Shown here: positions 24,654-36,400 of the stretch, one piece after another
Numbering within the stretch: the first letter of the stretch is position 1
How the letters are laid out: each line of letters starts with the position of its first letter
Assembly (NCBI GenBank): GCA_964036155.1
Contig: OZ038422.1
Location: 67,851,201 to 67,915,200, forward strand
Source: Diploscapter coronatus
Taxonomy: Eukaryota > Nematoda > Chromadorea > Rhabditida > Rhabditidae
DNA: 64,000 nt
Reading direction: 5' to 3'
Translations under genes and position numbers: made by a program
The notes under the pieces: generated by a model
What the model was told of the DNA's origin: nothing
The model's database searches: none
The model's input: the letters and a program-made list of their open reading frames with translations, nothing else

Positions 24654-25911
24654 TATTTTCTTCTCATCTTTGTAAATCTAGTTGAATTTCCAATTGTGCT
24701 CAATTTTTTGTGCCATTTAATTTATTGCTGTGTCTAGAAATAAGTGCAAGTTCGATAGGGATTCTTCTATTTATTTGCATTCAGTCTTTCATTGTTGCAT
24801 TCAACGTGATCTCAACTGGTCATATTTATCTTTCCGAAAGAATATATAAACTGATAAAATCTTTGAATTTGCAATGAAAATCTTATTGGCCTTAAAAACC
24901 GTGTGCAGCAACTTTTGTCATTATAAATGATATCATGTCGAAGTCAGTTAGCCATGAAGATATCAAAATCGGATAAATATGGATGTTTAACAAAGGTAAT
25001 TGATAGTGAAAAGTCGCTTCCCGAATAACTTGCAATCTCATTTTCTTATATCTGAACTTCGGGAGTTTAGTTTTATTGAACTCCTATTCCAATTCGATAT
25101 ATCTTTAAATTTTCTAATCTTGATTCATAAACCCTGTCATCATTAACTGAACAAAGAATCTCATGTACATTTTCATTCAATCTATCAATTTCTAGATTTT
25201 AGGAGAACAACCTATGAAGTTCAATGCGTTCTTTGATGAAGTAGTTTTGGAGCAATATATTATTTCTCTATTGTCAATTAGAAAATTCCGAAATAAGAAT
25301 AAGTCTGCCGCTTTTATGACCAACATAATAATGTTTTTGCTCAATAAGAGCAATATGTGGTATCTAGAATGAAAATAGAATAGATCAGGTCGCAACAAAA
25401 ATATACATGCAGAGTTAAAGTTAGAATTATGATATTATTTGATCATACCAATAATTTGATCTACTTAAATTACGCTTTAATTATTTATCATATATATGTA
25501 TTATTCTTATTGTCTAAAAATGTCATTATCTGAGATCAAAGTTGATCAGTCAAACAACACTTACAAATGGAGAAGAAGGAAGTATGTCTAATGAAGAATA
25601 CACGTATGAACAAATGTGTTGGTAATGAAAATGACAATAATTAGACGATGAACGATGTTTAGAAGGAGGAATGATTGCAGAGGAATGAAGTGATACATAT
25701 GTCGCTTATCTGGAGACTAGATACATAAAGCATTAGAAATTACCAACTTCTAAATGGTAAATTAATAAGAAAAATGAAGTCATGAAACATACAATAAAAG
25801 CGTGTTAAATCAGAATGAATTTGGGAGTCCATCGAATTTGCAAATCGGAAGAGATCAGAATTCTCACATCGAGGACGATAGGGCTAATTGAATATCGATA
25901 TGCAGAAATCA
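24654..25911. other. Spacer between two convergent genes
   Basis: It lies between the stop of the Cys-rich gene and the stop of cal-1. The DNA is AT-rich with frequent stops in all frames and holds the 3' UTRs. I see no RNA gene, repeat or further gene. Confidence 0.4.
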
Positions 25912-27425
25912 TTATTGGTTTGTCATCATTTTCACGAATTCTTCGTAGTCAATCTCACCTGAAATTATTAGATCACTTAGATCATTATCCTAAAAATGTT
26001 GATCGAGTTTGGCTATTTTGAATCTGAGAGATCTCGATACGATGCATCAGAGAAATAGGGTAAGATAAGCATTTTTTTCCGACTTCTCCATGTTTCATCT
26101 TTGATACATCTCTCATTTTCCAAATTGCCCATAATTTGCTTATTCCTTACCATCTCCGTCAGCATCGATTTCCTTGATCATCTGGTCGACTTCATCCTCA
26201 CTAAACTGCATTCCCATGTGAACCATGAAATAGCGAAACTCTTGGGCCGTAATCACACCATTTCCTGGAAAGTAATCATAAAATAGTTGATTCAAATTCG
26301 AAGGAATAATACCATCTTTGTCGAAAACACGAAAGGCTTCTCGAATCATTTCCGAGTCTGTCTCTTTCATCATCCGCTTCATCATCACACAGAATTCTGG
26401 GAACTCGATTTGACCGTTGCCTAAAAATTTCATTAATTATAGCATATTTCTGAAAGTTTTTTCTCATTTGAACAGTATTCATATTTTTCATTTTTGGAAG
26501 TTGATAAAGAAGAAAAAACGAACTTTTCAAATTTATGGCTCATCATTTCTAAGAACCTTCCAAGAAGTAAATATTTCTATTTAATGAATTTGTTTTTTTC
26601 AAAATAAACGCGCTATAAACTAACCATCAATATCGACTTGAGTGATCATTTCCAATATCTCCTGCAATTCGGATCATTATTCACTGAGTAATTATCGTGA
26701 TTATATCAGCTCATCATCGATTTGCTCTCAATTCTCTTTCTCTGTCTGACTTCCGTCTTCTATCACAATCAATCTCCCTCTTCTCTAAAAAACGAACCTG
26801 CTCAGTTGGGTTCTGTCCAAGCGAACGCATCGCGATTCCCAATTCCTTCGTGGATATCGTTCCGTTTCCATCCTGCAACACATTTTCTTAGAATCTCGAG
26901 AGTTGAAATAAGGAAAAGAATTTTCGATGTGACATGAAATCTGAATTTTAGAAACGAAAGTTTTCATAAATGCAAGAATTTGCGATTCCTATTCCTTATA
27001 GACGATGGCTTAATCATGCCTATTTTAGGAGTTTAGATTTGAAAGCCGAAAAGATTGAAGTGAAATTTTACAAGTATCATGACTTTCAGAATTTAAACTA
27101 CTCTAGTTCAGATATTTAGATTCGATAATTACCATACCTTATCAAACATCATAAAGGCCTCGCGGAATTCGTCGATTTCTTCAGGCGATAACTGAAATGC
27201 TAGGAAATGAGATTGGGGCATAGCTTAGATTAAGAATGAGAATGCAAGGATAGTCGATTGTGGACTACTAGTTTTGGAATATTTTGAATTCCCAACTGAA
27301 GGTATGCTTCAAGAAATGAAGACCAAAAAGGATAATAAATTAAGCTATAGAATAAGAGAAAAGGGAAGACGGACCTGCTTGATTATTTCCTCGCTAAAGG
27401 CCATCAAATTATTTGCGGCAGCCAT
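25912..27425 (-). CDS. cal-1: Calmodulin-like protein CAL-1, four EF-hands
   Basis: Seven exons, complement of 27375-27425, 27138-27191, 26798-26872, 26625-26661, 26313-26420, 26151-26264 and 25912-25958, give 161 residues, the length I recall for C. elegans CAL-1. All four EF-hand loops are intact: [12 protein letters not shown] (34-45), [12 protein letters not shown] (70-81), [12 protein letters not shown] (106-117) and DADGDGEIDYEE (142-153). The protein differs from true calmodulin by an N-terminal extension ([17 protein letters not shown]) and by [14 protein letters not shown] in the central linker, both typical of nematode CAL-1. It should be a Ca2+ sensor that binds target peptides. 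Introns interrupt loops 1-4 at the Asp-Gly steps. A TTTCAG ends 15 bases upstream of the ATG, consistent with trans-splicing. Confidence 0.95.
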
Positions 27426-27442
27426 TATTCGTTTCCGTACCT

Positions 27443-30400
27443 GAAATTGAACATAAAAAGAGATGAATATGGCATATCGAAAGGAATATTCGAAAATTGC
27501 AAAACAACCGATAGAATTGAGAAGAGTTGGGAATTTTAAAGATATAAAGAAGTGAGAATGAGATGATTTTCATAGACATATGATAGCGGACGGACAAGCA
27601 CCGGGGATGTAAGGGGTAGGGTACTAACAGCTATTAGCTAACAGTCTCAGGGTTAGACGAAGGGTTGGGGCTCGGATTTCCATGCCCCGAGTGCTGCGAT
27701 GTGCGGACCTGAGAACAAGCAACGCTACTTGGAAAAAACGCTGGTTAGGTTTCAGAGCCACAAATGTAGAGAGGTGAGGAGAGGAAGAGGAAAAGTGAAA
27801 CACACAACACATGCGATGGATGGAGAATAGACAAAGGGCCATCGAACTGATTGAAGGCAGAAAAACAAGAGGGGAGAATGGTGACACTTCAAGAAAGGGG
27901 ACTGACTAGGAGATTAACTCATTCAGGAAGTAGATGCTGTTGATAGGACATGAGTACAGGAAATCTAGGATATTCACGTAAGCGCTAGACGCATATCCGT
28001 TTTGTTTTTCTAAGTCCAAGTTAAGCATATTCAGAGAGGCAAAAATGCAGAAGATCAGCTTTGTTTCGACGTAAAATAGTATGGAAAGCACAGAAATTAC
28101 TTGTGATGACAGAAATATTCCATCTATGAAGTCAAATTCATTTGTATTGAACAGAGCTATGAAAAATTTGTTAAGTTTATTAGTTCACCTGAATGAATTC
28201 ATTTGAATATGTTCTGTACAAATGAATGATAAAATCCGTTGAGTTGATAAGACTTTATAAATGATAATAGTTTTAAGCTAAACGGATAATTTTTGAAGAT
28301 TTATAAAACGGTGTTAGTAAATAGCGAGAATTCTGAATCATTTCATCATTCGCTTTTTTTCAGACGCTGAATATTTAAATTGCTTACCAGAAGATATGGC
28401 ACTCGGCTTGAGAAGAATCTAACCATTTTTGGTTGGCAGAAATTGTAGCAAGTGAATAAAAATCAAATGGAAGTGATTGAAGTGTGAAATGAAATGGATA
28501 TATTGAAGGAGGGGGATTAAATTGAGATTGCGATTAGATTGAAAGATAAACAAAACTGACAGTTTTGGGGGCGGACAACCCACAAAAATAGTCCATTTGT
28601 TTATTTTTGTGTGAAGTGATAAGATAAAATAAAGATACTGAAGTGATAGCCTAATCATATAAAGGGGCAGTAACTATAAAAAGTTATCCAAAAATGGAGA
28701 TGTAAATTGAAGACATAAATAGGACGGAACGCTTGTGTTAGCTGTGAAGGATAAGAGGGCAATAAAGAGCATATCATTCAGGCAATTTTCAGTTCCTTTC
28801 GAGGAAATGAACGAGAAAAATGCAGACAGAGAAAAAGGACTGAGTGCTGTTAAGGTGGATATTAAGCCATAAGCAGTGGGCGAAAGACGGAGGAAGGCAG
28901 TTCTCAAAAAGAAGGTGTAGATGGGAGACGAATTCAATGAATTCGTAAATACATCGAAGAAACAAATGTGACTTCGAAACGAGTGAAATATTGCACATGG
29001 ACAGGAAGATGTTGCGATAATGAACTAGACAGAAGAATGAAACATAATTTTACGATTCTAAAAACACTTTCTGGTATAAGAACAATTCTTATAGATTGAG
29101 GCTATTTTTTAGGAAATTCGAAATACATATATTAGATCTGGATAAAAATTTTCAATCATATGATCGGAATAATATTCAGTCAGATTTTACATTTATAGGT
29201 AATACATAGGCTCCTATAAGAGTTTTTATTCCACCTTATCCCAGATTAGACAAGATACGAGCTGGTAAGGAGTTATAACAGAAGGGAATGAATAATTCAA
29301 GGAGGCAAGAAAATGTATGAATTATAGAAATAAGCTATGGGTAAGACGTAGAAAGTACACAGCCACCATTAACTGAGTTGATTTGCAAATTAGAAGGACA
29401 TCTCGGACTATTTTTGAATTAAAGGAAGAAGATCTGCTTGAGATTGGAGCAAACCAGAAAATGAGCAGATGACGAAGTGAAGGGAAAGAAGGAAGCTGCT
29501 AATAGAAGCACGAAAAATGGGCCATTGGGCCAGCTGAGCCTCGCAATTAGAGAGGGCAATTGAGCGGATTTCGAAACGAACAGCAACAGAAAACAGAGCT
29601 GCGAGGAATCTGGAAGATCATTGATTATGCATTCTAACAGAGAATAACGAGGTTAAAATTTACAGACAGACAAGCTTATGAGATGAGAAGCGATTGAAAT
29701 AACACTAACGATCGGAAATCATGTTGCTATGCATTTTATGAAGATTCAGACTCTAGGAAATGCACTATTGAAAAAATATGATTGAAAGTGGAAGCGTGAA
29801 GAAATAATGTGCAACGATAGAACAAATTCTCTTCGCTCCTTCACAATACTTTTTGCCAAGTTACGACAATACCAAATATCTTAAGAGAATGGGTGAGAAC
29901 CGAAATCCTTTGAACAAATGGGTACCATCGGGTAATGATTATGTACAGAGCACTTGACACAATGAAGCAATGAAGTAATGCAGAGACAAGGAAAGGCAAA
30001 CGATGTTGAACTGTAGAAGAGTAGAGGGGTTTGACAAAAGGGAGAAAAAAGCAAAACAGACAGAATGGAGATCGAATGATACTTGACTGACTGACTGACT
30101 TCGCAAAGGTAAAAGACCGCTGGTTGCATGAACTTGCAATTGATCTGGCAATAAACCATCTGGAAAACTTGTGTTGTTGAAGTTAGACGAAGCAGGATAA
30201 AGATATGTTTTTACTAAAGTTCATCGTTCGTCCACTTCTAAAGTTCATTCAAGATTGCATCCTCAAAGATTCGGGGATAATGCTAGGAGCAAGGTGTAGT
30301 AAGGCATATATGATATCAAAGTAGATAATTAGATTATCGAGTAATTTCTAGCCTCAATTCCTTGATCTAATACACCCAATCTCTACCCCAATTCTAAGCC

Positions 30401-33400
30401 TGATTGTTTAGTAATGACATTTGGAAGTAGGATAAACGATGAACACGATAAGCTCTAGTAAAAGCCTATAGAGATAGATCATTTTTCATTTCAGATATTA
30501 ATCCTTCTAGCTACAACACTGCAGGGTATTCAACTCATCCTAAACTACAACATATACTTGATTGAATACAGAAGACAGAACATCATTCGTTCAAAGGGAT
30601 CAAATACCTTTCTGAAACTTCATCTTTGAACTATGCAAGGAATTCGCGAAAGAAGAGATACTGTAAAAGGATCTTGTGCATGACGCAAAGCGATTCTTCG
30701 AAACAATTGAAAATCGATAGAGGGGAAAAAGTTCTCTGCAGTTCGGGTGAATTCGGGAATTCCTTGGAGATCCTCTTTCACAAAGGGGAGGAAAGTGAAG
30801 ATCAAAGGGGAAGAAAGGACCTTTGACGTGCTGAGGCAAATTACAATAAGCAAGGAGAAGGAAAAGGGAAGGGGATGGAAATGAGCAGCAGCAGCAAAGG
30901 AACAGAGGGGGGAAAGACAGCCGTGTGGATGAAGATGATTGGGGGATATTTGGAGGTGACAACTGCAGAGGCAGCCGTCCAGCCAGGGATGCATAATTCA
31001 CACCCGAATTCCTGCAGGATTCCGAGAAATCCCGTGACAGACGAGGAAGGCAATTATCGCAGAGAGGACCGTCAATTCAGGGGGAAATTTCGAAATGATG
31101 GATTAATCGCTGCAAGTCAAATGAGTTGAAGCGACAAAATCCAATCGCACAAATATATTCTCGCGGACAAAATGAAAATGACTGACACACGTCTAGGAAA
31201 ATAAAGACAACGTAATAATATTCGAGAATACATTCTGTTATGTCTGTGTGTTGACGGTTGAAAAGCGAAGTGGGTAATCGCAAATGCAAAAAGCCATCGT
31301 CAAGGGCACCTTTGAAGTTGAAGCAAGTGAAATTGTAGATGTGGCATTTAGCGATTTTATACTTCGATAAAGAATCTAAGGCATTTGATGGATGGGGGGG
31401 TGAATTTTTGCTTCTTCTAAAAATAAGTTGAATTGTGCCGGAAATAGAAGGACTTCGTAAACATTTGCTTCTCGATCTGCCTTCCTAATGATGACATCAC
31501 TCACTTATTGTCGATCTGATTCCCCTCTGTTCTGATCTCACTTTACTCCGTCTAATCCCCAACCAGCAATCACTAATCACCTAGCACTCCATCTCCTATC
31601 TCCCCATTGCTCACTTCTAAATCCTTCTTCCCAGTTTCAAAATCTCATTCATGACTCCGCCTACACAAACAAATCAATCGGACACAGACACAACAAAGAG
31701 GGAGACAATCAGAATCAGCTGTCAGCAGAGATGAATAGATCATAGTAAACGAGTGAGGAGACATGAAAAATATCACATATAAAAAATAAGGCGGGAATTA
31801 AATGCAGAGTTCCCAAGTAGATATATAAAATTGATATACGGGGCAGTTTTTTTAAACAGAAAGGTTAACTGGAGTGTAAATAAGTTTTATGAAAAAATAA
31901 ATAAAATTCAAAAATTTCCAAACCGGAAAAATACAGAAATTTTCCCTTCAAATGAACATTTTCGCTGTGCAGATTTCGGCCTGTAGGTAGTTGTAGGCAA
32001 AAATTATGCGCTGATTTTTGGCACACAAGTATTTCATCAGATGTATCGTCGATCTAGACTGGGTCATTTGAGATATTTTGAGTTTGAAGGTACTTCCTTC
32101 CCAAATTTTTGGCTTCAAACTACCACAAACGCATTCCTGCAAGGGGCGGAGCTTGGAGACTCTAGACGAATGGCACATCACAGGTTGATTGTAGAATTGT
32201 AGTCATGAAGTGAGCAAAATGACATGACGAAATTTTTCCGCGATAAACTACACATCGAAATGTTACATGAGAAAGCGGAAAATCAGATGAAGAAATTGCA
32301 TTTTTCATCTCTTCAATTCGTGGCTCTAATCTATGTAATGACATATGCATCGCGTTGTGAATATTTCATGTCTAGGCAGGAACGAGTGAACGATTCATGA
32401 TTTCAAGTATGTTTTGTCAAATCTTCCTGCTTCAACAGCCAAATATTAGCCGATCTGACTGGGTGTCCCTCATTGACTCGAAATCCCTGCTTATCAGTCA
32501 ATTGTCAACTGTCGCCGCTTCACGTGCTCTTTGTCTTTCGTCTCTTTCATCATCCCCCCTCCCCCTTTGAAATCCACTCAATCCTCCCTCACAAAATCAT
32601 ATCGCATTTCTCGCATTCCATTCTCTTTGTCGAACACAACAAGGCAAGGAAAAAAGTGAATAAATTTATGCATTCAATAGGTACATAGACATGTATGCAC
32701 TTGAAAGAAAATCCCGTAGGCCGAACCTCGCACACGGAAAAAGATCGAATTATCTTACATACAGCAAAGAACGAGGAATCCGGAAACGAAGAAGTCAAAA
32801 ATAACATCTCAATATTCCCTGATGATAAATAACGGTGACAGGGACGAAGTTTTCTTCTTCAACTATTTTAGGAATACTGAAACGTCACTTTAATTATTCA
32901 AAAAGGGCAAGCAAAGATGAAAAATGATGCGAAAGATAATGAAAGCGTATGAGATTAAGTAAGGTCAAACAAATTGATAAGATCACTCGAAACAGCAGCA
33001 TGTAGGGAGATACCAACAGAAGTATAGAACCTTATGCTTATGCACGTGAAGGGATGAAGATGAAGACGATTTGTGACCAGCATGATGAATGGATAAAACA
33101 CCTTGGAATAGAGGAGGACAACCCGTGAATATGTCAATTTGGAATAGAATCTCTGCACACAATGGATATAATTTAGAAAATACACGACTCTGAAAATAAG
33201 TAACGCAAACGAGAGAAATGACTTGGAAAGGCTATTTGAAAAACACACATGACATCTCCAAATATAATGTTTGTAAGAAAACGATATGTATGCGCATTGC
33301 CAGAACTATTTCGCATATGTCATGTGGTTTATAGTTTTACCTTTGGGGGAAGAGTAATGTTGTCATGTGATAGTAAGAAAATTGTGCATGTTCGAAGTTG

Positions 33401-33457
33401 CTCATACAAAGTAATTAAAATGAAAAATCGTTGTCATATACGTCGAATTGTACACTC
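27443..33457. other. About 6 kb without a recognisable gene, upstream of cal-1
   Basis: No ORF here has plausible splice partners, Cys or domain patterns, or GC-rich exon character. From about 27600 to 31100 the plus strand is purine-rich, so the minus strand shows long but low-complexity Ser/Leu/Phe frames. The region must include the cal-1 promoter and the 3' UTR of the SID-family gene; distant alternative 5' exons of cal-1 are possible but not visible. No tRNA was recognised. Confidence 0.4.
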
Positions 33458-36400
33458 CTAGAATACAGCGATTTCATCCCTGCGAATGAACGTCAGGTCG
33501 TCGTCGATTCTATCGATGAGGGAGAAGGACAGGAAGATGGCCACGGAGCTGAAGAAGTGCCACACGTCGTGGTTGTCGTAGAACGACAGCAGAATGCACG
33601 GTCGATTCAGTTCGCGACTGCTCGCCGGCGATTTCTGCAAATTACAAATTTTGAAGGGAAAATTACAAATAATTAAAACAAATGATAGAGTGAAATTTTC
33701 TCCATTATCAAGGTCATTTGTCTTTCTTAATATGGCTAGAAATTGATTAAAAGCAATGTAATAAATCAATTAGTAGTTTTGAAGAACTCGTTTGATTTTG
33801 TCATACTTATCAAGACCAGATATTATCATATTCTGTATTTCTTAATTAGAAACTCAAAAGAGCAATATTTGACTTACGCTCCAATCCGAGACGCTGTTCA
33901 GGAAGAAGTACCCGGCGATTCCCCAACAGATGAATGCAAGAAGCAGGAAGATGAGTGCGTGTAAACGCATCTTCTCGCGGTGCAAATACTGAAGTAGAAA
34001 GTCAAATAGCTAGTTTAATCAACAAGTTTTAGTTGAATTATTCCCTATTGAAATAATTCATTCGGATAAAATTTTGTCGCTATTAATGCTGTGATATTTC
34101 ATAAGGACTGACGGAAATGGGATTTGATTAGTTTATGGAATAATTGGTAGAGAGATTGGGAACATGGAATGTAGGAAAAAATACTCTTGGTTTGTCCAAC
34201 CCTAATGTTGAACATTTTTAAATCGCGTACCTTCATGACGATGTAGTAAGTGAGGTAGAGGAATAGATTAGCGATGAAGGGGAAGAGCAGGAAGGAGGCA
34301 AAGTCCTTGGGCATGTGGATGAGGCCGTACGCCAGGAACGAGAAGTTAGCCAGATTGCCCAGGAACAGACACACGAAACGGCCCTGAATATCATAATTTT
34401 TTTAATAGAATTTTGGACATTTTGAAATTTTCGATAGTTTTACAAAGTTTAGATTCATTAAGTCCATCGAAATCTTTCTTTATCATTATGCTATCTGCGC
34501 AATGAGAAATTTACGTAATGAAATATTTAATTGGAAGATTTCAGAATGCATAGGGTTTGAAATAAATCACGCAATTTCTTCGTTATCACTTTTGGTGATA
34601 TAATCTACTTGAAATTCACGAAATATCTTGAAAATAAGAGAACTACTTACCCTGTAGTAAGGAATGAGACAGGAGCAGCATTTCGAGCTGATGAGTGTGT
34701 ATTTGATGCTGTGACAGAGACCACGACGAGTGAAGCGAAATCCTCCCTTGTAGTAGAATTCGAGGGAAATGAACAGCATCGCGAAGAAGTAGATCACTGC
34801 AAACACCAACCAGAACGCCGAGTTGTGCATGTAGACGCCTGAAAGGAATAATTAGATTTCTTCGAAAATGTACCATTCTCAATTTCATTTTAGAGAAGGG
34901 GAACTTGAAATACATTATTCGCAAAAAATGAGTAAGGCATTTTTTGGGTATTTATCAAAATTTCATTCAACTCATAATTCGTTCCATGCAAATAGCGTGT
35001 CTTGAATTATACTTTCAATGAAAGAAATAATTAGAGAAACTTACCACACATTGCAAGGAGAATGAAAGCGGCTAACACAGCGAAACTGACATGGGCTGAA
35101 ATTCATAAGATTAGAACAAGAATCAATTAAATTCTAGCCGTTTGCATTGACATCTGGATGCCTGAGCTGGTAGATTTTCAGCATGCCCAACAAACCGATT
35201 GCGTACATGAACGAGGTATCTGAATTTTTCCTTTATTTGATTAAAAAAATAAATCAACCAACCGAATTGATAGTTGGTCTCCGAAGGACAGATGTGATAC
35301 GAGGCCGAGAGAATTCCCTCCATAATCACTGCCAGTCCAATCGCGTAATTCAGGCCGAAATGCTGGGGAATTCCGTATTGCTGGAAAAGGAATCTTAAAT
35401 AGAAAAGAATGAAATGAGAAACATACCGCTTCTAGTATGGGATGCCTCTCGACGATGCTCCTCATTCTGTACTCCTTCTCCTTGTTCATGATTATCAGCA
35501 ACAGGCCCAAGAGAATGTAGCCGCAATTGCTGAAAGATTTATATTTTTGAAGATTAAATCTAGTCGCTCAAAATTCAATTCAAATTCACAAAATATCATT
35601 CATTGCTGATTATTACTAGATTTTCTAAACCGAAATAACACCACAAAAGTTTAGGACACATGTAGAATATTTCGTGTGCTTCATTCATTTACTCAGGTTG
35701 AACCAGTATAAATGAAATTATGCAAATATTGCAATTCAATAAACCCAACTAAGGCTATAAGTTTCATGCCAATCGGTTCAGTGGGTCGAGCAACTAAGCA
35801 CATAAACATCACAAAATTTTCCCAAACTTTTATGCGTAACTGAATATTCCTTCACCAAATTGCATAAATCGTATCTATTCTGATTACAGAAATTTTTAAC
35901 TAGTAAAAATGAAAAAATTACCTTAAAATATTATTGAACGCGAAGAATTCTCCATAAGGCTTAGCACATCGGAAGTTGTAGTAGCAGATATCGAGATTGC
36001 CCGATTCCTTGACGGTGCGCTGCCAGACCAGAACCAGTTGCACGACTGGCAGACCGTAGAACAGACCCAATGTTAGGAGAGATCTAGAAATGGAAGCTAA
36101 TGATGAAGCAGCAACATCAAATACAAAACATACACAGGATAGATACGGTACTTTCGATCGCGCTGCTCGAATTCTTTCAGAGAAAAATCAGCCACTTTTG
36201 GATGCCTCTGAAAATGAAAGTTACTGTGAAACAACAACTGAATTAACGTAATCTGTCTAAGCATTCAACGATTTTCTTCCTTCACTTACCTTCTGTCTAG
36301 CTACGATTGGTTCAGTATTCATGTCCTGCACGCAATCGTAGGAATGGATCGAGTCATCGTCCTGCATTCTTTCATCCTCATTCCTGGGCAGGGAGAATTC

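Noticed and set aside
30600..31001. Minus-strand 133-codon ORF rich in Ser, Leu, Pro and Phe
   Set aside because: It comes from pyrimidine-rich low-complexity DNA; no splice or domain signal.
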